Shown in pieces: positions 37,450 to 46,106 of a stretch of DNA of 64,000 nucleotides; the first letter of the stretch is position 1; every line of letters starts with the position of its first letter. Source of the stretch: Arthrobacter sp. DWC3 (lineage in GTDB: Bacteria; Actinomycetota; Actinomycetes; Actinomycetales; Micrococcaceae); NCBI RefSeq assembly GCF_002929375.1, contig NZ_PJIP01000005.1, positions 234,892 to 298,891 on the forward strand. Reading direction: 5' to 3'. The notes below the pieces were generated by a model. It made no database searches and was not told the origin of the DNA. It saw only the letters and a list, made by a program, of their open reading frames with translations. The translations under genes and the position numbers were made by a program.

Positions 37450-37567
37450 GGAGGCGGGAACCGGCCGCCTCGAACGTTTATTCCCGCCTCCGGGTTCCGC
37501 CTCCCGCCCCGCTGTGAGGTGGAGGAGATCCCTGCCACTGTTGTGGCCGGTGTCGCCCGTCGGCATT

Positions 37568-37574
37568 TAGAATA
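37568..37574. promoter_or_regulatory. bidirectional -10 element between rarD and the FprA gene
   Basis: TAGAAT (37568-37573, plus) and TATTCT (37569-37574, minus) are read from the same seven bases. Both divergent genes can use it. On the plus strand an ATG stands 6 nt after the hexamer (37580). Confidence 0.5.
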
Positions 37575-37579
37575 GGGAA

Positions 37580-37729
37580 ATGTGCGCTTATTTCTGCGCG
37601 ACGGTATCCACCAGGATCATTTCCACCGGGAAGAAGGCTCATCAGTGTCTACCTCAGCTGCGGCACGACCGCTGCGGGTCGCGATCATCGGCGCCGGTCC
37701 GGCAGGCGTCTACGCCGCCGACATCCTGA
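37580..37729 (+). CDS. possible leaderless upstream ORF overlapping the FprA gene
   Basis: A 49-codon frame starts with ATG 6 nt after TAGAAT and begins MCAYFC, with further Cys at 23 and 32. It runs out of frame across the GTG start of the reductase at 37645. If translated it could affect the downstream start, as Cys-rich leaderless ORFs do in mycobacteria. There is no other evidence that it is a gene. Confidence 0.25.
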   Translation: MCAYFCATVSTRIISTGKKAHQCLPQLRHDRCGSRSSAPVRQASTPPTS

Positions 37730-39066
37730 CGAAGTCCAACGAGGTGCAGGGCGGCGACTTCGCCGTCAGCATCGACCTGTTCGACCAGTACCCGGCACCG
37801 TACGGTCTCATCCGCTACGGGGTGGCGCCGGACCACCCGCGGATCAAGGGCATCGTCAACGCCCTGCACAAGGTGCTCGACCGCGGCGACATCCGCTTCC
37901 TCGGCAACGTCAACTACGGCCGGGACCTCACGCTCTCCGACTTCCGCCGTTTCTACGACGCGGTGATCTTCGCGACGGGCGCCATCCGCGACGCCGACCT
38001 GGACATCCCGGGCGTGGAGCTCGACGGGTCGTTCGGCGGGGCGGACTTCGTCTCCTGGTACGACGGTCACCCCGATGTCAGCCGCGACTGGCCGCTCGAG
38101 GCCCGGGAGATCGCCGTGATCGGCAACGGCAACGTGGCCCTCGACGTCGCCCGCATCCTCTCCAAGCACGCCGACGACCTGCTCTCCACCGAGATCCCGG
38201 ACAACGTCTACCAGGGGCTCAAGGCCTCGCCGGTCACCGATGTCCACGTCTTCGGGCGCCGCGGACCCGCCCAGGTGAAGTTCACGCCGCTGGAGCTGCG
38301 CGAGCTCTCCCACTCGCGCGACGTGGACATCGTCCTCTACCCCGAGGACTTCGACTTCGACGCAGGGTCGGAGGAGCAGATCGCGACCAACAACCAGACG
38401 AAGACGATGGTGAAGACGCTCACCAACTGGCTCGTCGAGGACGAGCCGACGGGGGCGTCCCGCCGCCTGCACCTGCACTTCCTGCACTCGCCCGTCGAGA
38501 TCCACGACTCACCGGAGACGCCCGGCAGGGTCGCCGGCATGAGGTTCGAGCGGACCGAGCTGACCGGCGACGGCAACGTCCGCGGGACCGGCGAGATCAT
38601 CGACTACCCCGTGCAGGCGGTGTACCGCGCCATCGGGTACTTCGGCTCGGAGCTGCCCGAGGTCGGGTTCGACGAGAAGCGCGGCGTCATTCCCAACGAG
38701 GGCGGCCGCGTGATCGACGAGCAGGGACAGCCCGTGCCCGGCATCTACGCGACCGGGTGGATCAAGCGCGGTCCCGTGGGCCTCATCGGGCACACCAAGG
38801 GAGATGCGCTCGAGACCATCGGCTACCTCCTCGAGGACCGGCTCAACCTCCCCCCGGCCGAGGATCCGTCCGAGGACGCGATCATCGGCCTCCTCGAGGA
38901 GCGTGGCGTCCGCTACACCACGTGGGACGGCTGGCTGAAGCTGGACGCGCACGAGCTGAAGCTGGGCGCGAACTTCGTGAACACCTCGGGCAACGCCGAG
39001 GTGGTCCGCGAACGCGTGAAGCTCGTGCCCCGCGAGGACATGGTTGCCATTTCTCGCGGCGAGTAG
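37645..39066 (+). CDS. ferredoxin/adrenodoxin-type NADP reductase, FprA-like
   Basis: Predicted 473-residue FAD/NADP enzyme related to mycobacterial FprA and mitochondrial adrenodoxin reductase; it passes electrons from NADPH to a ferredoxin. The FAD motif IIGAGPAGVYAADIL starts near residue 11, YGLIRYGVAPDHPRIKG is the family signature, the NADP site is VIGNGNVALDVARIL, and ATGWIKRGPVGLIGHTKGDA closes the fold. GTG 37645 has GGGAAGAAGG upstream. No ferredoxin gene is adjacent. Confidence 0.92.
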   Translation: MSTSAAARPLRVAIIGAGPAGVYAADILTKSNEVQGGDFAVSIDLFDQYPAPYGLIRYGVAPDHPRIKGIVNALHKVLDRGDIRFLGNVNYGRDLTLSDFRRFYDAVIFATGAIRDADLDIPGVELDGSFGGADFVSWYDGHPDVSRDWPLEAREIAVIGNGNVALDVARILSKHADDLLSTEIPDNVYQGLKASPVTDVHVFGRRGPAQVKFTPLELRELSHSRDVDIVLYPEDFDFDAGSEEQIATNNQTKTMVKTLTNWLVEDEPTGASRRLHLHFLHSPVEIHDSPETPGRVAGMRFERTELTGDGNVRGTGEIIDYPVQAVYRAIGYFGSELPEVGFDEKRGVIPNEGGRVIDEQGQPVPGIYATGWIKRGPVGLIGHTKGDALETIGYLLEDRLNLPPAEDPSEDAIIGLLEERGVRYTTWDGWLKLDAHELKLGANFVNTSGNAEVVRERVKLVPREDMVAISRGE

Positions 39067-39078
39067 TCCCGCTACACT

Positions 39079-39114
39079 GTGACCTGTCCCACGCTGCCAC
39101 GCGGGACAGGTCAC
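39079..39114. repeat. 12-bp inverted repeat between the reductase and GAF-regulator genes
   Basis: GTGACCTGTCCC (39079-39090) and GGGACAGGTCAC (39103-39114) pair perfectly around a 12-nt loop. It could end the reductase transcript or be an operator for the regulator gene starting 15 nt later. A TACACT hexamer lies just before the left arm (39073-39078). Confidence 0.6.
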
Positions 39115-39128
39115 GAAGCGGAGTGCCG

Positions 39129-40481
39129 ATGACGTCGTCCCGTTCAATCCCTGTAACGGAGTTGTCCTCCGTCGCGCTGCAGCAGAAGGCGCTGGCCGCC
39201 CACGAAGCCCTGGACCAGGGCGCGAGCGTCGACGGAAAGCTCCGCGGCATCGTGCGTGAATCCTGGCTGCGGTCCCTGACGTTCCTGCCGAGTCCGTCCA
39301 CGGCGCGGGCCCGCCTGTTCTGCTCCGAGGAGGAGCTCGAGGCGTATCGCCAGAGCCACCCCCTCGCGGCCATCATGCCCGTGATCGACCGGCTGCTCGT
39401 CCAGCCGAGTCTCGAATCCGGGATGCTCGTGGCCGTGGGTGACGAGAACGGCCGGCTCCTCTGGGTCGACGGCGACCGCGAGCTGCGGCGCCGCGCCGAG
39501 GGCATGCTGTTCGTCCCCGGAGCCGACTGGTCGGAGGCGACCGTCGGCACGAGTGCCCCGGGTACGGCCCTGGCCGTCGAGCGCAGCGTGCAGATCGCAG
39601 GGGCGGAGCACTTCAGCCCACAGGTCCATCCGTGGAGCTGTACCGCGGTGCCCCTGCACGACCCCGACTCGGGCACCGTCCTGGGCGTCATCGACATCAC
39701 GGGGACCGCCGAGGCCGTCGGGACCCACACGCTGTCCCTCGTGGAGGCGGCGGTCGCCGCAGCGGAAGCGCAACTGAGCATCCACCGCCTCCAGGGCCGG
39801 CTGCCCAGGACCAGGCGGGTGCGGCCCCTACGTGCGCCCGCCGCGCTCTACCGGAACAGCCTGCAGATCCTGGGGACGGACCACGGCGTGGTCCATGCCG
39901 GGGGGGCATCGCTGGAGCTCAGCCTCCGCCACGCGGAGCTGCTGACCCTCCTGGCCCTGCACCCCGAGGGCCTCACCGCGGACCAGCTCGCCACGATGGC
40001 GTATCCGGAGGACGCCTCCGGGACGACGGTCCGGGCGGAGATGCTCCGGCTGCGGAAGGTCCTGGCCGAGCACGGCAAGGGGATCGTGCCGCAGTCACGG
40101 CCCTACCGCCTGCCGGGAGAACTGGTGGTCGACGCGGTCCAGGTGCTGAACTACCTCCACCGCGGGGCGCATCGTATGGCGCTCGCCATCTACCGGGGTC
40201 CCGTTCTCCCGCGCTCCCAGGCTCCGGTCATCACGCGCCTCCGCAGCGAGGTGTCCACCCTCCTCCGGGATGCCGTCCTCACCGACGGTTCTCCCGAGAC
40301 GGTGCTCGACTACCTCGCGCTCGCGGAGGCGGAGTACGACGTCGAGGCATGGCAACTGGCGCTCAGGGTCCTGCCCCGGCGCTCACCGCGGCGAGCCGTC
40401 GTCGTCGCACACACGGAGTGGCTGGAGGCGGAACTGGGCGTTCCGCCATCATTACTCGCAGTTTCTCCCAAATTTCGTTAG
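39129..40481 (+). CDS. GAF-domain transcriptional regulator, probable activator of aldehyde dehydrogenase
   Basis: Predicted 450-residue protein. The N-terminal half (about 20-225) is a GAF sensor of the AcoR type (VGTSAPGTAL, PWSCTAVPLHDPDSGTVLGVIDITG). The C-terminal half lacks the sigma-54 AAA domain and instead has a putative winged-helix region (about 265-335, with HAELLTLLALHPEGLTADQLA and VRAEMLRLRKVL). This arrangement is common next to ExaC-type aldehyde dehydrogenases in Arthrobacter; one such gene follows 2.2 kb downstream. A peptidase gene separates them. Confidence 0.82.
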   Translation: MTSSRSIPVTELSSVALQQKALAAHEALDQGASVDGKLRGIVRESWLRSLTFLPSPSTARARLFCSEEELEAYRQSHPLAAIMPVIDRLLVQPSLESGMLVAVGDENGRLLWVDGDRELRRRAEGMLFVPGADWSEATVGTSAPGTALAVERSVQIAGAEHFSPQVHPWSCTAVPLHDPDSGTVLGVIDITGTAEAVGTHTLSLVEAAVAAAEAQLSIHRLQGRLPRTRRVRPLRAPAALYRNSLQILGTDHGVVHAGGASLELSLRHAELLTLLALHPEGLTADQLATMAYPEDASGTTVRAEMLRLRKVLAEHGKGIVPQSRPYRLPGELVVDAVQVLNYLHRGAHRMALAIYRGPVLPRSQAPVITRLRSEVSTLLRDAVLTDGSPETVLDYLALAEAEYDVEAWQLALRVLPRRSPRRAVVVAHTEWLEAELGVPPSLLAVSPKFR

Positions 40482-40612
40482 CGAATCGCAATGATCAGTC
40501 GCAATGGGCCCTGTGAGCGGGCTAACGTTGTCCCCGGTGGCCGGGAGGCCGGCGGACTGGACCGTCCGTCGGTGGAACGCACCGTTCGCACAGCAACTTC
40601 AAGGGGATCTTC

Positions 40613-42568
40613 GTGACGCAGGCAGGCCAGCACTCGGCGACGGCGAGGGTGCGGAACCGGAGTGCCCGTACCTCCCGCACGAAGATGAACGCGAGTCTGG
40701 CGATGGTCGTCTGCTTCGTGGGCTTCCAGGGCGTGGTCCCGCAGTCGTGGGACCCCGCCGCAGCCTCCACCGGCTCGGGCCCGGTCGTGTCGGACGGCGT
40801 CCGCCCGACCGGCACCGTGGGCTCCTCGTTGCTCCTGCCCCTGGGTGGCTCCGACGCACTCGACCCGCTCGACCGCCGGTCCGTCGGTGCCGACGCCGAG
40901 CCGGTGACCGCAGGCGCAACCGACGGGGAGTCCGCCGCGACGGCCACCGGCATATCGGCCCGTCCGTCCGCGGGCAATCTCTTCGCGCCCCTCGAAGGCC
41001 TCTCCCCGAGTTCACCCTTCGGATCCCGGACGAGCCCCATCACGGGAGAGTCCGGCGAGTTCCACACGGGCCAGGACTACTCCGCGCCCTGCGGCACCCC
41101 GGTCTACGCCGCCGACGCCGGGACCGTGCGGGCTGTCGGCTGGCACCCGTGGGGTGGCGGCAACCGCGTGGAGGTGGACCACGGCAACGGCCTCATCACC
41201 ACCTACAACCACCTCCGGGCCATCTCGGTCAGGGCGGGCGACACCGTCAAGGGCGGCGAGGCGATCGCGGAGGTCGGGACCACGGGCTCCTCGACCGGGT
41301 GCCATCTCCACTTCGAGACCATCCTCGACGGCGAGCAAGTCGACCCGCTGCGCTGGAAGCTCGTCGCTGCGCAGCACACTGCCGGCAGGGGAGAGCTTCA
41401 GGACTACTCTCCAGGGGGTGACGGCGCAGCCGATATCCCGGTCTGGGCACAGTCCTCGACCCGTTCGGACCAGCACGACCACACGGCGGATGCGCTGCCC
41501 CTGGTGCACGGCGTGTCCGGTGCTGCCGCGACCCAGGACCGCACCCAGCCCGTCGAGCCGCAGGCGCCGAATCCTCCGCGCGCTGACGCTCCGGCGGTTC
41601 CGGGGACGCCGGTCGTGGCTGTGCCGGACAAGCAGGCCCCGACGGCGGCGGACAAGGCTGCAGCGGACAAGGTCGCGGCGGACAAAGCGGCGGTGGACAA
41701 GGCGGCGGCGGACAAGGTCGCGGCGGACAAAGCGGCGGTGGACAAGGCGGCGGCGGACAAGGTCGCGGCGGACAAAGCGGCGGCGGATAAGGCGGCGGCG
41801 GATAAGGCGGCGGCACAGGCTGCAGCGGACAAGGCCGCGGCAAAGGCTGCGGCGGACAAAGCTGCGGCAGACAAGGCAGCGGCAGACAAGGCTGCATCGG
41901 ATAAGGCCGGCACGACGCCGGGCATCACACCGCCGGCGGGAACGACGCCGGAACCGGGAGCGACGCCTCCGGCAGGCACGACGCCGGGAGCGACCCCTCC
42001 GGCAGGCACGACGCCCGAACCGGGAGCGACCCCTCCGGCAGGCACGACGCCGGGGGCGACCCCTCCGGCAGGCACGACGCCCGAACCGGGTGCCACGCCG
42101 CCGGCAGGAACCACCCCGAACCCGACGGCTCCTGCTACGGGCACGGACCCCGAGCCCTCCTGCGACACCGACCCGTCGATGCCCGAGGCAGATAAGGCCG
42201 TTCCTGGCACCGCCCCCGCCCCGGGGTCCGTGCCTGCACCGGGTGCCAGTCCCGCCCCGGTGACCGCCCCCGCCCCGGGGTCTGTGCCTGCGCCGGGCAC
42301 CCCACCCGCCCCGGGCACCGAGCCCGCCCCAGGCACGGAGCCCACTCCAGGTGAGGACGCCGATCCCGCCGCAGGCACGGAGCCCACTCCAGGTGAGGAC
42401 GCCGATCCGTCGTGCGACGAGCCAGGCACACCGGAGCCTGGCACGCCGGAGCCAGGCACGGGCACCGCTCCGGCTCCCGCCGCGGTACCGGGCCCGGGAG
42501 GTCCCGCCACGCCGGCTCCCGCACCTCCGGCGGTCGCAGCGGTACCGCCGACCGACGAACAGGGATAG
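40613..42568 (+). CDS. secreted M23 metallopeptidase with AAADK and PAGTTP repeat tails
   Basis: Predicted 651-residue cell-wall endopeptidase. A hydrophobic export segment at about 24-45 is followed by a linker and a LytM domain (about 125-250). The zinc site is visible as His151 and Asp155 in HTGQD and His231/His233 in HLHFE. After it, about 90 residues of AAADK-type pentapeptides (345-431) look helical, then PAGTTPEPGATP and PAPGT repeats to the end, which suit spanning the wall. GTG 40613 follows AAGGGG. No sortase motif or membrane anchor is visible at the C-terminus. Confidence 0.85.
   Translation: MTQAGQHSATARVRNRSARTSRTKMNASLAMVVCFVGFQGVVPQSWDPAAASTGSGPVVSDGVRPTGTVGSSLLLPLGGSDALDPLDRRSVGADAEPVTAGATDGESAATATGISARPSAGNLFAPLEGLSPSSPFGSRTSPITGESGEFHTGQDYSAPCGTPVYAADAGTVRAVGWHPWGGGNRVEVDHGNGLITTYNHLRAISVRAGDTVKGGEAIAEVGTTGSSTGCHLHFETILDGEQVDPLRWKLVAAQHTAGRGELQDYSPGGDGAADIPVWAQSSTRSDQHDHTADALPLVHGVSGAAATQDRTQPVEPQAPNPPRADAPAVPGTPVVAVPDKQAPTAADKAAADKVAADKAAVDKAAADKVAADKAAVDKAAADKVAADKAAADKAAADKAAAQAAADKAAAKAAADKAAADKAAADKAASDKAGTTPGITPPAGTTPEPGATPPAGTTPGATPPAGTTPEPGATPPAGTTPGATPPAGTTPEPGATPPAGTTPNPTAPATGTDPEPSCDTDPSMPEADKAVPGTAPAPGSVPAPGASPAPVTAPAPGSVPAPGTPPAPGTEPAPGTEPTPGEDADPAAGTEPTPGEDADPSCDEPGTPEPGTPEPGTGTAPAPAAVPGPGGPATPAPAPPAVAAVPPTDEQG
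41640..41905 (+). repeat. tandem coding repeat, Ala-Ala-Asp-Lys array
   Basis: A 45-nt unit coding AAADKVAADKAAVDK occurs about 2.5 times and then decays into 15-nt AAADK units. The units are nearly identical in DNA, so recent slippage is likely. Confidence 0.85.
41930..42115 (+). repeat. tandem coding repeat, PAGTTP array
   Basis: About 66-nt units alternate PAGTTPEPGATP and PAGTTPGATP, close to three copies with few base changes. Looser PAPGT and PTPGEDADP repeats follow to about 42460. Confidence 0.8.
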
Positions 42569-42588
42569 CCGGACGGCTCCCGGAGGCC

Positions 42589-42623
42589 ATGCAACGTTGA
42601 TGCAACGTTCGGCTTCCTAGGCT
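42589..42623 (+). promoter_or_regulatory. tandem ATGCAACGTT sites and -10 box before aldehyde dehydrogenase
   Basis: ATGCAACGTT occurs at 42589-42598 and 42600-42609, 11 nt apart, so both face the same side of the helix. The second copy overlaps a TTGATG (42597-42602) that could be a -35 for TAGGCT at 42618-42623. This is a candidate site for the GAF regulator at 39129. Confidence 0.5.
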
Positions 42624-42675
42624 GTGCCCCATGGACGACGACGTCCTGCACACCCGGAGTTCAAGGAGTTGGATG

Positions 42676-44199
42676 ATGACTGTTTATGCCCAGCCTGGCC
42701 AGGACGGATCGAAGGTCAGTTTCAAGCCGCGGTACGAGAACTGGATCGGCGGCGAGTGGGTTCCTCCCATCAAGGGCCAGTACTTCGAGAACATCTCCCC
42801 GGTGACGGGCAAGCCCTTCTGCGAAGTGGCACGCGGTACGGCCGAGGACATCGAGCTGGCGCTGGACGCCGCCCACAAGGCCGCTCCCGCGTGGGGCAAG
42901 ACGTCCGTGGCCGAGCGGGCCCTGATCCTGAACCGCATCGCGGACCGCATGGAGGAGAACCTCGAGATGCTCGCGGTCGCGGACACCTGGGACAACGGGA
43001 AGCCCATCCGTGAGACCCTCGCCGCTGACCTCCCCCTCGCGATCGACCACTTCCGGTACTTCGCCAGCGCCATCCGCGCCCAGGAGGGCCACCTGTCCCA
43101 GCTGGACGAGGACATGACGGCCTACCACTACCACGAGCCGCTCGGCGTCGTCGGACAGATCATCCCGTGGAACTTCCCCCTCCTCATGGCCACGTGGAAG
43201 TTGGCCCCCGCCGTGGCCGCCGGCAACGCCGTCGTGCTGAAGCCCGCCGAGCAGACGCCGTCGTCGATCCTCGTGCTCATGGAACTGATCAGCGACATCC
43301 TCCCGGCCGGCGTCATCAACGTCGTCAACGGCTTCGGCGTGGAGGCAGGGAAGCCGCTGGCCTCGAGCAAGCGGATCCGGAAGATCGCGTTCACCGGCGA
43401 GACGACCACGGGCCGCCTGATCAGCCAGTACGCGAGCCAGAACCTCATCCCGGTCACGCTCGAACTCGGCGGCAAGAGCCCCAACATCTTCTTCTCCGAT
43501 GTCGCAGAGAGCAACGACTCGTTCTACGACAAGGCACTCGAGGGATTCGCGCTGTTCGCACTGAATCAGGGCGAGGTCTGCACGTGCCCCTCCCGGGCGC
43601 TCGTACAGGATTCCATCTACGACTCGTTCATGGCGGACGCGATCGCCCGCGTGGAGAAGATGGTGCAGGGCAACCCGCTGGACACCGACACGCAGGTGGG
43701 AGCCCAGGCGTCCAACGACCAGCTCGAGAAGATCCTCTCCTACATGGACATCGGCCGGCAGGAGGGCGCGAAGGTCCTCATCGGTGGCGAGCGGAACGTG
43801 CTCGGCGGCGACCTCGCCGAGGGCTACTACGTGAAGCCCACGGTGTTCGAGGGCACCAACAACATGCGGGTGTTCCAAGAGGAGATCTTCGGTCCGGTGG
43901 TCTCGGTCACCCGGTTCAACGACTACGCCGAGGCCCTCGAGATCGCCAATGACACCCTCTACGGGCTCGGCGCCGGAGTCTGGTCGAGGAACGGCAACAT
44001 CGCCTACCGTGCCGGCCGCGAGATCCAGGCCGGCCGGGTATGGGTGAACAACTACCACGCCTACCCCGCGGGAGCGGCGTTCGGCGGCTACAAGTCCTCG
44101 GGCATCGGCCGCGAGAACCATGCCATGATGCTCGATCACTACCAGCAGACGAAGAACCTGCTGGTCAGCTACTCGGAATCCAAGCTCGGATTCTTCTAG
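42676..44199 (+). CDS. aldehyde dehydrogenase, ExaC/AcoD type
   Basis: Predicted 507-residue NAD-dependent dehydrogenase, typically for acetaldehyde. The catalytic residue is Cys302 in GEVCTCPSR, the base is in LELGGKSPN, and IPWNFPLLM is the cofactor motif. AAGGAG is 7 nt upstream of ATG 42676 (ATG 42673 also possible). An in-frame ATG at 42631 lies 7 nt after TAGGCT, so an N-terminally longer, leaderless form is also possible. It is followed after 8 nt by a DUF779 gene, its usual partner. Confidence 0.92.
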   Translation: MTVYAQPGQDGSKVSFKPRYENWIGGEWVPPIKGQYFENISPVTGKPFCEVARGTAEDIELALDAAHKAAPAWGKTSVAERALILNRIADRMEENLEMLAVADTWDNGKPIRETLAADLPLAIDHFRYFASAIRAQEGHLSQLDEDMTAYHYHEPLGVVGQIIPWNFPLLMATWKLAPAVAAGNAVVLKPAEQTPSSILVLMELISDILPAGVINVVNGFGVEAGKPLASSKRIRKIAFTGETTTGRLISQYASQNLIPVTLELGGKSPNIFFSDVAESNDSFYDKALEGFALFALNQGEVCTCPSRALVQDSIYDSFMADAIARVEKMVQGNPLDTDTQVGAQASNDQLEKILSYMDIGRQEGAKVLIGGERNVLGGDLAEGYYVKPTVFEGTNNMRVFQEEIFGPVVSVTRFNDYAEALEIANDTLYGLGAGVWSRNGNIAYRAGREIQAGRVWVNNYHAYPAGAAFGGYKSSGIGRENHAMMLDHYQQTKNLLVSYSESKLGFF

Positions 44200-44207
44200 G
44201 AGGCGCT

Positions 44208-44660
44208 ATGACCGTCGAAGCCTCGGTGACCATCCCGGGGGAGACTTTCTCCCGGGTGGCGCTCACGGACAGCGCCGTCGAACTGCTGGACAAGCTGTGG
44301 CTCATCCACGGGCCGCTGATGTTCCACCAGTCCGGCGGGTGCTGCGACGGCTCGTCACCGATGTGCTACCCGGCGGGCGAGTTCATCACCGCCGAGGCGG
44401 ACGTGCTGCTCGGCGTCCTCGACATCTCGCCCGGTGCGGCGGGACGCACGGACGCCATCCCGGACGGGTCGGGTGACGCCACCCCGGACGGGACGGGCGA
44501 CGGTCCCCGGCTGATCGACTTCTGGATGTCGCGGGAGCAGTTCGAGTACTGGCGCCACACGCACCTGACGATCGACGTGGTGCCGGGGCGGGGGAGCGGC
44601 TTCTCAGTGGAGGCACCGGAAGGCAAGAGGTTCCTGATCCGCTCGCGCCTCATGGGCTAG
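44208..44660 (+). CDS. DUF779 protein, partner of aldehyde dehydrogenase
   Basis: Predicted 150-residue protein. The N-terminal half has SGGCCDGSSPMC (Cys45, Cys46, Cys53), the hallmark of DUF779, which could bind metal or protect the dehydrogenase; its function is not established. A Gly/Asp/Thr insert (about residues 88-103) interrupts the domain and looks like another slippage product. AGGAGG overlaps the dehydrogenase stop, so the two are co-translated. A terminator follows. Confidence 0.85.
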   Translation: MTVEASVTIPGETFSRVALTDSAVELLDKLWLIHGPLMFHQSGGCCDGSSPMCYPAGEFITAEADVLLGVLDISPGAAGRTDAIPDGSGDATPDGTGDGPRLIDFWMSREQFEYWRHTHLTIDVVPGRGSGFSVEAPEGKRFLIRSRLMG

Positions 44661-44667
44661 GGAGTAC

Positions 44668-44708
44668 CGGAAGGGGTCGACGCGCACAGGGCGCGGCGGC
44701 CCCTTCCG
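44668..44708. terminator. bidirectional hairpin between DUF779 and arsR genes
   Basis: CGGAAGGGG (44668-44676) pairs with CCCCTTCCG (44700-44708), with an inner CGCGC/GCGCG stem (44681-44685, 44691-44695). It sits between two convergent stop codons (44660 and 44709). Confidence 0.75.
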
Positions 44709-45065
44709 TCATGAGTGTTCCGGGAGCCCGCGCTCGGGGGGTCCGGGGTGTGCGTGGTGTCCCGGGTGTCCGGGATCCACGGCCAGGACGATGCCGAGGA
44801 GGTCGGTCAGCGCGTGGCCGAGCTTCGGGTCCACGAGTTCGTAGCGGGATCGACGGCCTTCGGGCACCGACACCACGAGCCCGCAGCCGCGCAGGCAGGA
44901 CAGGTGGTTGGATAGGCTCTGCCGGCTGACGCCGAGCAGGCCGGCGAGATCGCTGGGGTATGCGGGCGCATCCCGCAGGGCCACCAGGATCCGTACGCGG
45001 GTCGGGTCGGACAGTGCGGTACCCACGCGCTGCAGCACGGAGGTGGAGGTCAGCGTCTGCAGCAT
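44709..45065 (-). CDS. ArsR-family metal sensor, CmtR-like
   Basis: Predicted 118-residue winged-helix repressor. Cys57 and Cys61 in HLSCLRGCGL lie at the positions used by mycobacterial CmtR to bind cadmium and lead. CmtR also uses a Cys near 102; here that region is His-rich instead (His100, 103, 104, 106). The sensor probably leaves DNA when metal binds. It overlaps the exporter stop by one base (TGATG), so it is co-translated with its likely target. Confidence 0.88.
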   Translation of the reverse strand: MLQTLTSTSVLQRVGTALSDPTRVRILVALRDAPAYPSDLAGLLGVSRQSLSNHLSCLRGCGLVVSVPEGRRSRYELVDPKLGHALTDLLGIVLAVDPGHPGHHAHPGPPERGLPEHS

Positions 45066-45979
45066 CAGTGGCTCAGCTCCGTCTCATGGGGTACGTGGTC
45101 GAGGGGCTCGATCTGGAAGGTGCAGTGGTCGATGCTCACGTCGAAGTGCCCGGCCACGCATTCCTGGAGCTGGTCGAGGACGGCGTGGGCGGACCCGTCG
45201 CGGTAGCAGTCGTCGTCGACGACGATGTGCGCGGTGAGGACGGGCAGCCCGGTGGCGATCTGCGTGATGTGGAGGTCGTGGACGTCCCGCACCTGGGGCA
45301 GGCGCGCGATGTGCCCGCGCACCTCCTCGAGGTCGATGCCGGCAGGCGTGGACTCGAGCAGCACGTCGATGGTCTCCCGCAGCAGCCTGAGGGTGCGCGG
45401 GATGATGAGGGCGCCGATGAAGAGGGCCACCACGGCGTCGGCCCGCATCCAGCCCGTCAGCGTGATGACCACGGCGGCGACGATCACCGCCACGGACCCC
45501 AGCGCGTCGTTGAGCACCTCGAGGAACGCAGCCCTCAGGTTGAAGCTGGCGGCACGGTGCCGGGAGAGAAGGGCGAGCGCCGCGAGGTTGCCCGCGAGGC
45601 CGATCACGCCGAAGACGATCATCTCGGGAGCGGCGACGTCCTCCGGGGTGATGAGGCGTCGCACGCCCTCGATCAGCACGTAGGCCCCGACCGCGAGGAG
45701 GAAGGCCGCCTGCAGCAGCGCGGCGATCACCTCCGCCCGCCGGAACCCCCAGGAGCGGCGCGGCGTGGCGGGGCGGACCGAGAGGGTCGCGGCGCCGAGG
45801 GCCATCGCCAGGCCGGCGGCGTCGGTCAGGACGTGGACGGAGTCGAAGAGCAGGGCGAGGCTGCCGGTCCACAGCGCGCCGACGACCTGCAGCACGAAGA
45901 CGGCGAGCGTGATGGCGAGGGCGCCGGCCAGCGGACCCCGCCTGGCCGTGCCTGTCGAGGCGTGGTGGTGGGAACCCAT
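45065..45979 (-). CDS. cation diffusion facilitator metal exporter
   Basis: Predicted 304-residue CzcD-like CDF protein with six membrane segments and a cytosolic C-terminal domain. The transport site residues are His49 and Asp53 (SVHVLTD) in TM2 and Glu154 and Asp158 (EVLNDALGS) in TM5, where Zn/Cd carriers usually have His-Asp. TACTAT (45986-45991) ends 6 nt before the ATG, so the operon mRNA is probably leaderless. Coupled with a CmtR-like sensor, it likely exports Zn, Cd or a related metal. Confidence 0.9.
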   Translation of the reverse strand: MGSHHHASTGTARRGPLAGALAITLAVFVLQVVGALWTGSLALLFDSVHVLTDAAGLAMALGAATLSVRPATPRRSWGFRRAEVIAALLQAAFLLAVGAYVLIEGVRRLITPEDVAAPEMIVFGVIGLAGNLAALALLSRHRAASFNLRAAFLEVLNDALGSVAVIVAAVVITLTGWMRADAVVALFIGALIIPRTLRLLRETIDVLLESTPAGIDLEEVRGHIARLPQVRDVHDLHITQIATGLPVLTAHIVVDDDCYRDGSAHAVLDQLQECVAGHFDVSIDHCTFQIEPLDHVPHETELSH

Positions 45980-46106
45980 AGCTCGATAGTACAGCGGCGC
46001 GTGAACCTTAGGTGCCGGAGGACATCACTGGTACGGTGGCCGTCTCCGACCGGGCGGGTGGCTCGTGCTCCACGGGCGCCGTGCCGTGTCAGGCAGGGGA
46101 ACCATC

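Noticed and set aside
40482-40612. Possible c-di-AMP (ydaO-type) riboswitch before the M23 peptidase gene
   Set aside because: Such riboswitches precede wall hydrolases in actinobacteria, but only 131 nt are available and I could not recognise the conserved core.
41640-42115. Regular repeats that could suggest a CRISPR array
   Set aside because: Units are contiguous without spacers, keep one reading frame and encode the AAADK and PAGTTP tails; no cas genes are present.
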